64,000 nt of DNA from Acidimangrovimonas sediminis (GTDB lineage Bacteria > Pseudomonadota > Alphaproteobacteria > Rhodobacterales > Rhodobacteraceae), in NCBI RefSeq assembly GCF_002871005.1, contig NZ_PHSN01000006.1, positions 186,001 to 250,000 on the forward strand, read 5' to 3'. Made by a program: the position numbers and the translations under genes. The notes beneath the pieces were generated by a model. That model did not search any database, was not told where the DNA came from, and saw only the letters and a program-made list of their open reading frames with translations. This document shows, piece after piece, positions 62,572-64,000 of the stretch (the stretch's first letter is position 1; the number at the start of each line of letters is the position of its first letter).

Positions 62572-62597
62572 GCAGGGTGCGCCGAAACGCACCCTGC
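62572..62597. terminator. bidirectional hairpin between rnhA and the permease
   Basis: GCAGGGTGCG (62572-62581) and CGCACCCTGC (62588-62597) make a perfect 10-bp stem with a CCGAAA loop in the 97-bp convergent gap. No T-run on either side, so a factor-assisted terminator is possible. Confidence 0.65.
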
Positions 62598-62616
62598 CGG
62601 TTCAGCCCTTGCGGGG

Positions 62617-64000
62617 TCAGCCTTTGCCGGGATGTTCCTTGACGGCAATGTGCTTGAGGTAGCCCTCGGTGTCTTCGGGGCTCATGCCGACCATCAGCGC
62701 AAGCCACAGGATGACCACGCTGAAGATCGCGCCGACAAGCAGAGAGACAGGGAAGGTCATCAGCCCCTGGCCGTCGAAGGTCGTCGGGCCGAAGTAGCTC
62801 AGCAGCCAGAGCCCGGCGAAATAGGGGATCAGCCACCAGCCGGTTTCCCAGCCGAAGGGTTGCTGATGCTGCTTGCCGGTGGCGTAGTAGTAGATGACGT
62901 AGATCACGAACAGGATCAGGATCGCGCCGAACAGGTAGCTGGTCTTGTCGAGGCCCGTCCACTGGATGATCCAGGTCGAGACGATGAACGACAGCGGCGC
63001 GATGATCCATGCCCCCTTGAGGAAGAACGGCCGCGTCGCGTCGGGCGAGGTCCGGCGCAGGTGCAGAAGCACCACGGCCCCGATGCCATAGGTCAGCACG
63101 GTCAGCGACGAGATGATCTCGACCAGTTTCTGCCAGGCGGGGAAGGGGAAGAAGAAGATCACGCCGACGACATAGGTCACGATCAGGGCCACCACGGGCA
63201 CACCGTTGCCGTTGATCTTTGCCAGGATCGGCGGAAGCGATTTCATCTCGCCGCCTGCCATGGCCACGCGCGAGGTCGCGGTGGAGTAGATGAAACCGGT
63301 CGCGCCGGGAGAGATGATCGCGTCGGCATAGAGGATCGTCGCCCACCAGGCCGCGCCCACGGTGACCGAGATCGCCGCAAGCGGCCCCATGGCGCCGGCG
63401 AAATGCAGGGTGGACCAGCCGCCCGCGATGTCCTTGGGGTCGAGCGCGCCGATGAAGGCGATCTGCAGCAGGATGTAGACCACAGTCGACAGGAAGACCG
63501 AACCGATGACCGCCACGGGGATGTTGCGCGAGGGGTTCGCCGTCTCGCCCGCCATGTCGATCGCCTGCCGGAAGCCCAGCAGCGAGAAGATCACCCCCGC
63601 CGCCGGCACCGCCTCGAAGATCGCGGCAAAGCCGCCATCGCCCTTGGTCTCGGTGAAGTTGCTGCCGTGGAACGACAGGCTGACGAGGACCAGCACGGTG
63701 ATCAGCGGAATCGCGATCTTCCACCAGGTCGCGGCGGTGTTCACCATCAGGACGTATTTCACGACCATGAAGTTGAGGCCGACGAAGATCGCAAGGATGA
63801 TCAGCGCCCAGATGAAACCGGTCGAGGTCAGCACCCCCGATTGTGGGTCGACGAGGCCGGGCAGGTAGTTGTTGGCATAGGTCAGCACCGCCTCGACCTC
63901 GACCGGGGCGACCGAGGCATAGGCGAAGAACAGCAGCCAGCCCCAGACCCGGCCGACCATGGTGCCGTGGCTGACATAGGACATGTGCACCAGGGCGCCC
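62617..64000 (-). CDS. APC family amino-acid permease (5' end outside window)
   Basis: Membrane carrier of the amino acid-polyamine-organocation superfamily; 461 residues are visible and the N-terminus lies beyond 64000. At least ten hydrophobic spans. GFRQAIDMAGETANPSRNIP fits the APC span-6 region after the first repeat, and RVAMAGGEMKSLPPILAKIN fits the loop before span 9. Substrate cannot be read. The C-terminus is short and charged (YLKHIAVKEHPGKG). Confidence 0.9.
   Translation of the reverse strand, partial: GALVHMSYVSHGTMVGRVWGWLLFFAYASVAPVEVEAVLTYANNYLPGLVDPQSGVLTSTGFIWALIILAIFVGLNFMVVKYVLMVNTAATWWKIAIPLITVLVLVSLSFHGSNFTETKGDGGFAAIFEAVPAAGVIFSLLGFRQAIDMAGETANPSRNIPVAVIGSVFLSTVVYILLQIAFIGALDPKDIAGGWSTLHFAGAMGPLAAISVTVGAAWWATILYADAIISPGATGFIYSTATSRVAMAGGEMKSLPPILAKINGNGVPVVALIVTYVVGVIFFFPFPAWQKLVEIISSLTVLTYGIGAVVLLHLRRTSPDATRPFFLKGAWIIAPLSFIVSTWIIQWTGLDKTSYLFGAILILFVIYVIYYYATGKQHQQPFGWETGWWLIPYFAGLWLLSYFGPTTFDGQGLMTFPVSLLVGAIFSVVILWLALMVGMSPEDTEGYLKHIAVKEHPGKG

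Noticed and set aside
1-64000. Search for tRNA/rRNA genes, insertion sequences, integrases and phage genes
   Set aside because: No cloverleaf-like or rRNA sequence, no transposase or integrase motif, and no flanking target duplications were seen by reading; no tool could be run.

Overview
The window looks like the chromosome of an alphaproteobacterium of the family Rhodobacteraceae. GC content is high throughout. The gene set is typical of that group: FlaF/FlbT flagellin regulators, DUF1217, DUF1491 and DUF2794 proteins, an MbfA-type iron exporter with an Irr-like box, and an rpoZ-rel-DUF2062-pdxJ-acpS-lepB-rnc-era gene order. I see no rRNA, tRNA, CRISPR array, transposase or prophage. This is mostly core and niche-adaptation DNA rather than an island.

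Layout. 1-9559 is a surface-polysaccharide locus: the end of an RTX calcium-binding repeat protein, a group-2-type capsule exporter (kpsT and kpsE leftward, kpsM rightward), a two-domain RgpF/WbsX-like protein, a sulfotransferase and a family 2 glycosyltransferase. 9683-20000 is housekeeping: idi, a prolyl aminopeptidase, ubiG, the NAD-salvage pair pncA-pncB, three lineage-type unknown genes, accD-folC and zapE. 20089-26042 holds an MFS carrier and a tightly overlapped leftward operon (AEC transporter, fghA, YaiI-type protein, HAD hydrolase, ornithine cyclodeaminase-like protein, alpha/beta hydrolase). 26177-32026 holds mbfA with its Irr-like box, a TetR regulator, a NYN-LOTUS protein, a GNAT acetyltransferase, an SbmA/BacA-type peptide transporter, a ClpP paralogue and an I78-type lipoprotein. 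32031-37383 is part of a phenylacetate catabolism cluster with two regulators (TetR type and PaaX). 37621-43196 contains a DUF2794 protein, an NlpC/P60 hydrolase with an M17 aminopeptidase, a beta carbonic anhydrase, two odd small proteins and asd. 43541-50558 is flagellar: flgD, fliK, a rod-binding protein, a FlgN-like chaperone, fliC, flaF, flbT and a DUF1217 gene. 50562-59417 is one long leftward core block from folK and rpoZ down to era and DUF1491. 59572-64000 carries a LabA-type NYN protein, ispH, a methyltransferase, rnhA and an amino-acid permease cut by the window end.

Working together. The kps genes would export a polysaccharide built by the adjacent transferases, and a sulfotransferase suggests it may be sulfated. 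PaaK, PaaI and PaaZ are the activation, proofreading and ring-cleavage steps for phenylacetate. FlaF and FlbT tune flagellin made from the adjacent fliC. Rel, omega subunit, RNase III, Era and signal peptidase are grouped as in related genomes. The most notable non-coding signals are an Irr-type box at mbfA, a strong asd terminator whose loop contains the next gene's start codon, and a dispersed GC-rich hairpin element found four times.
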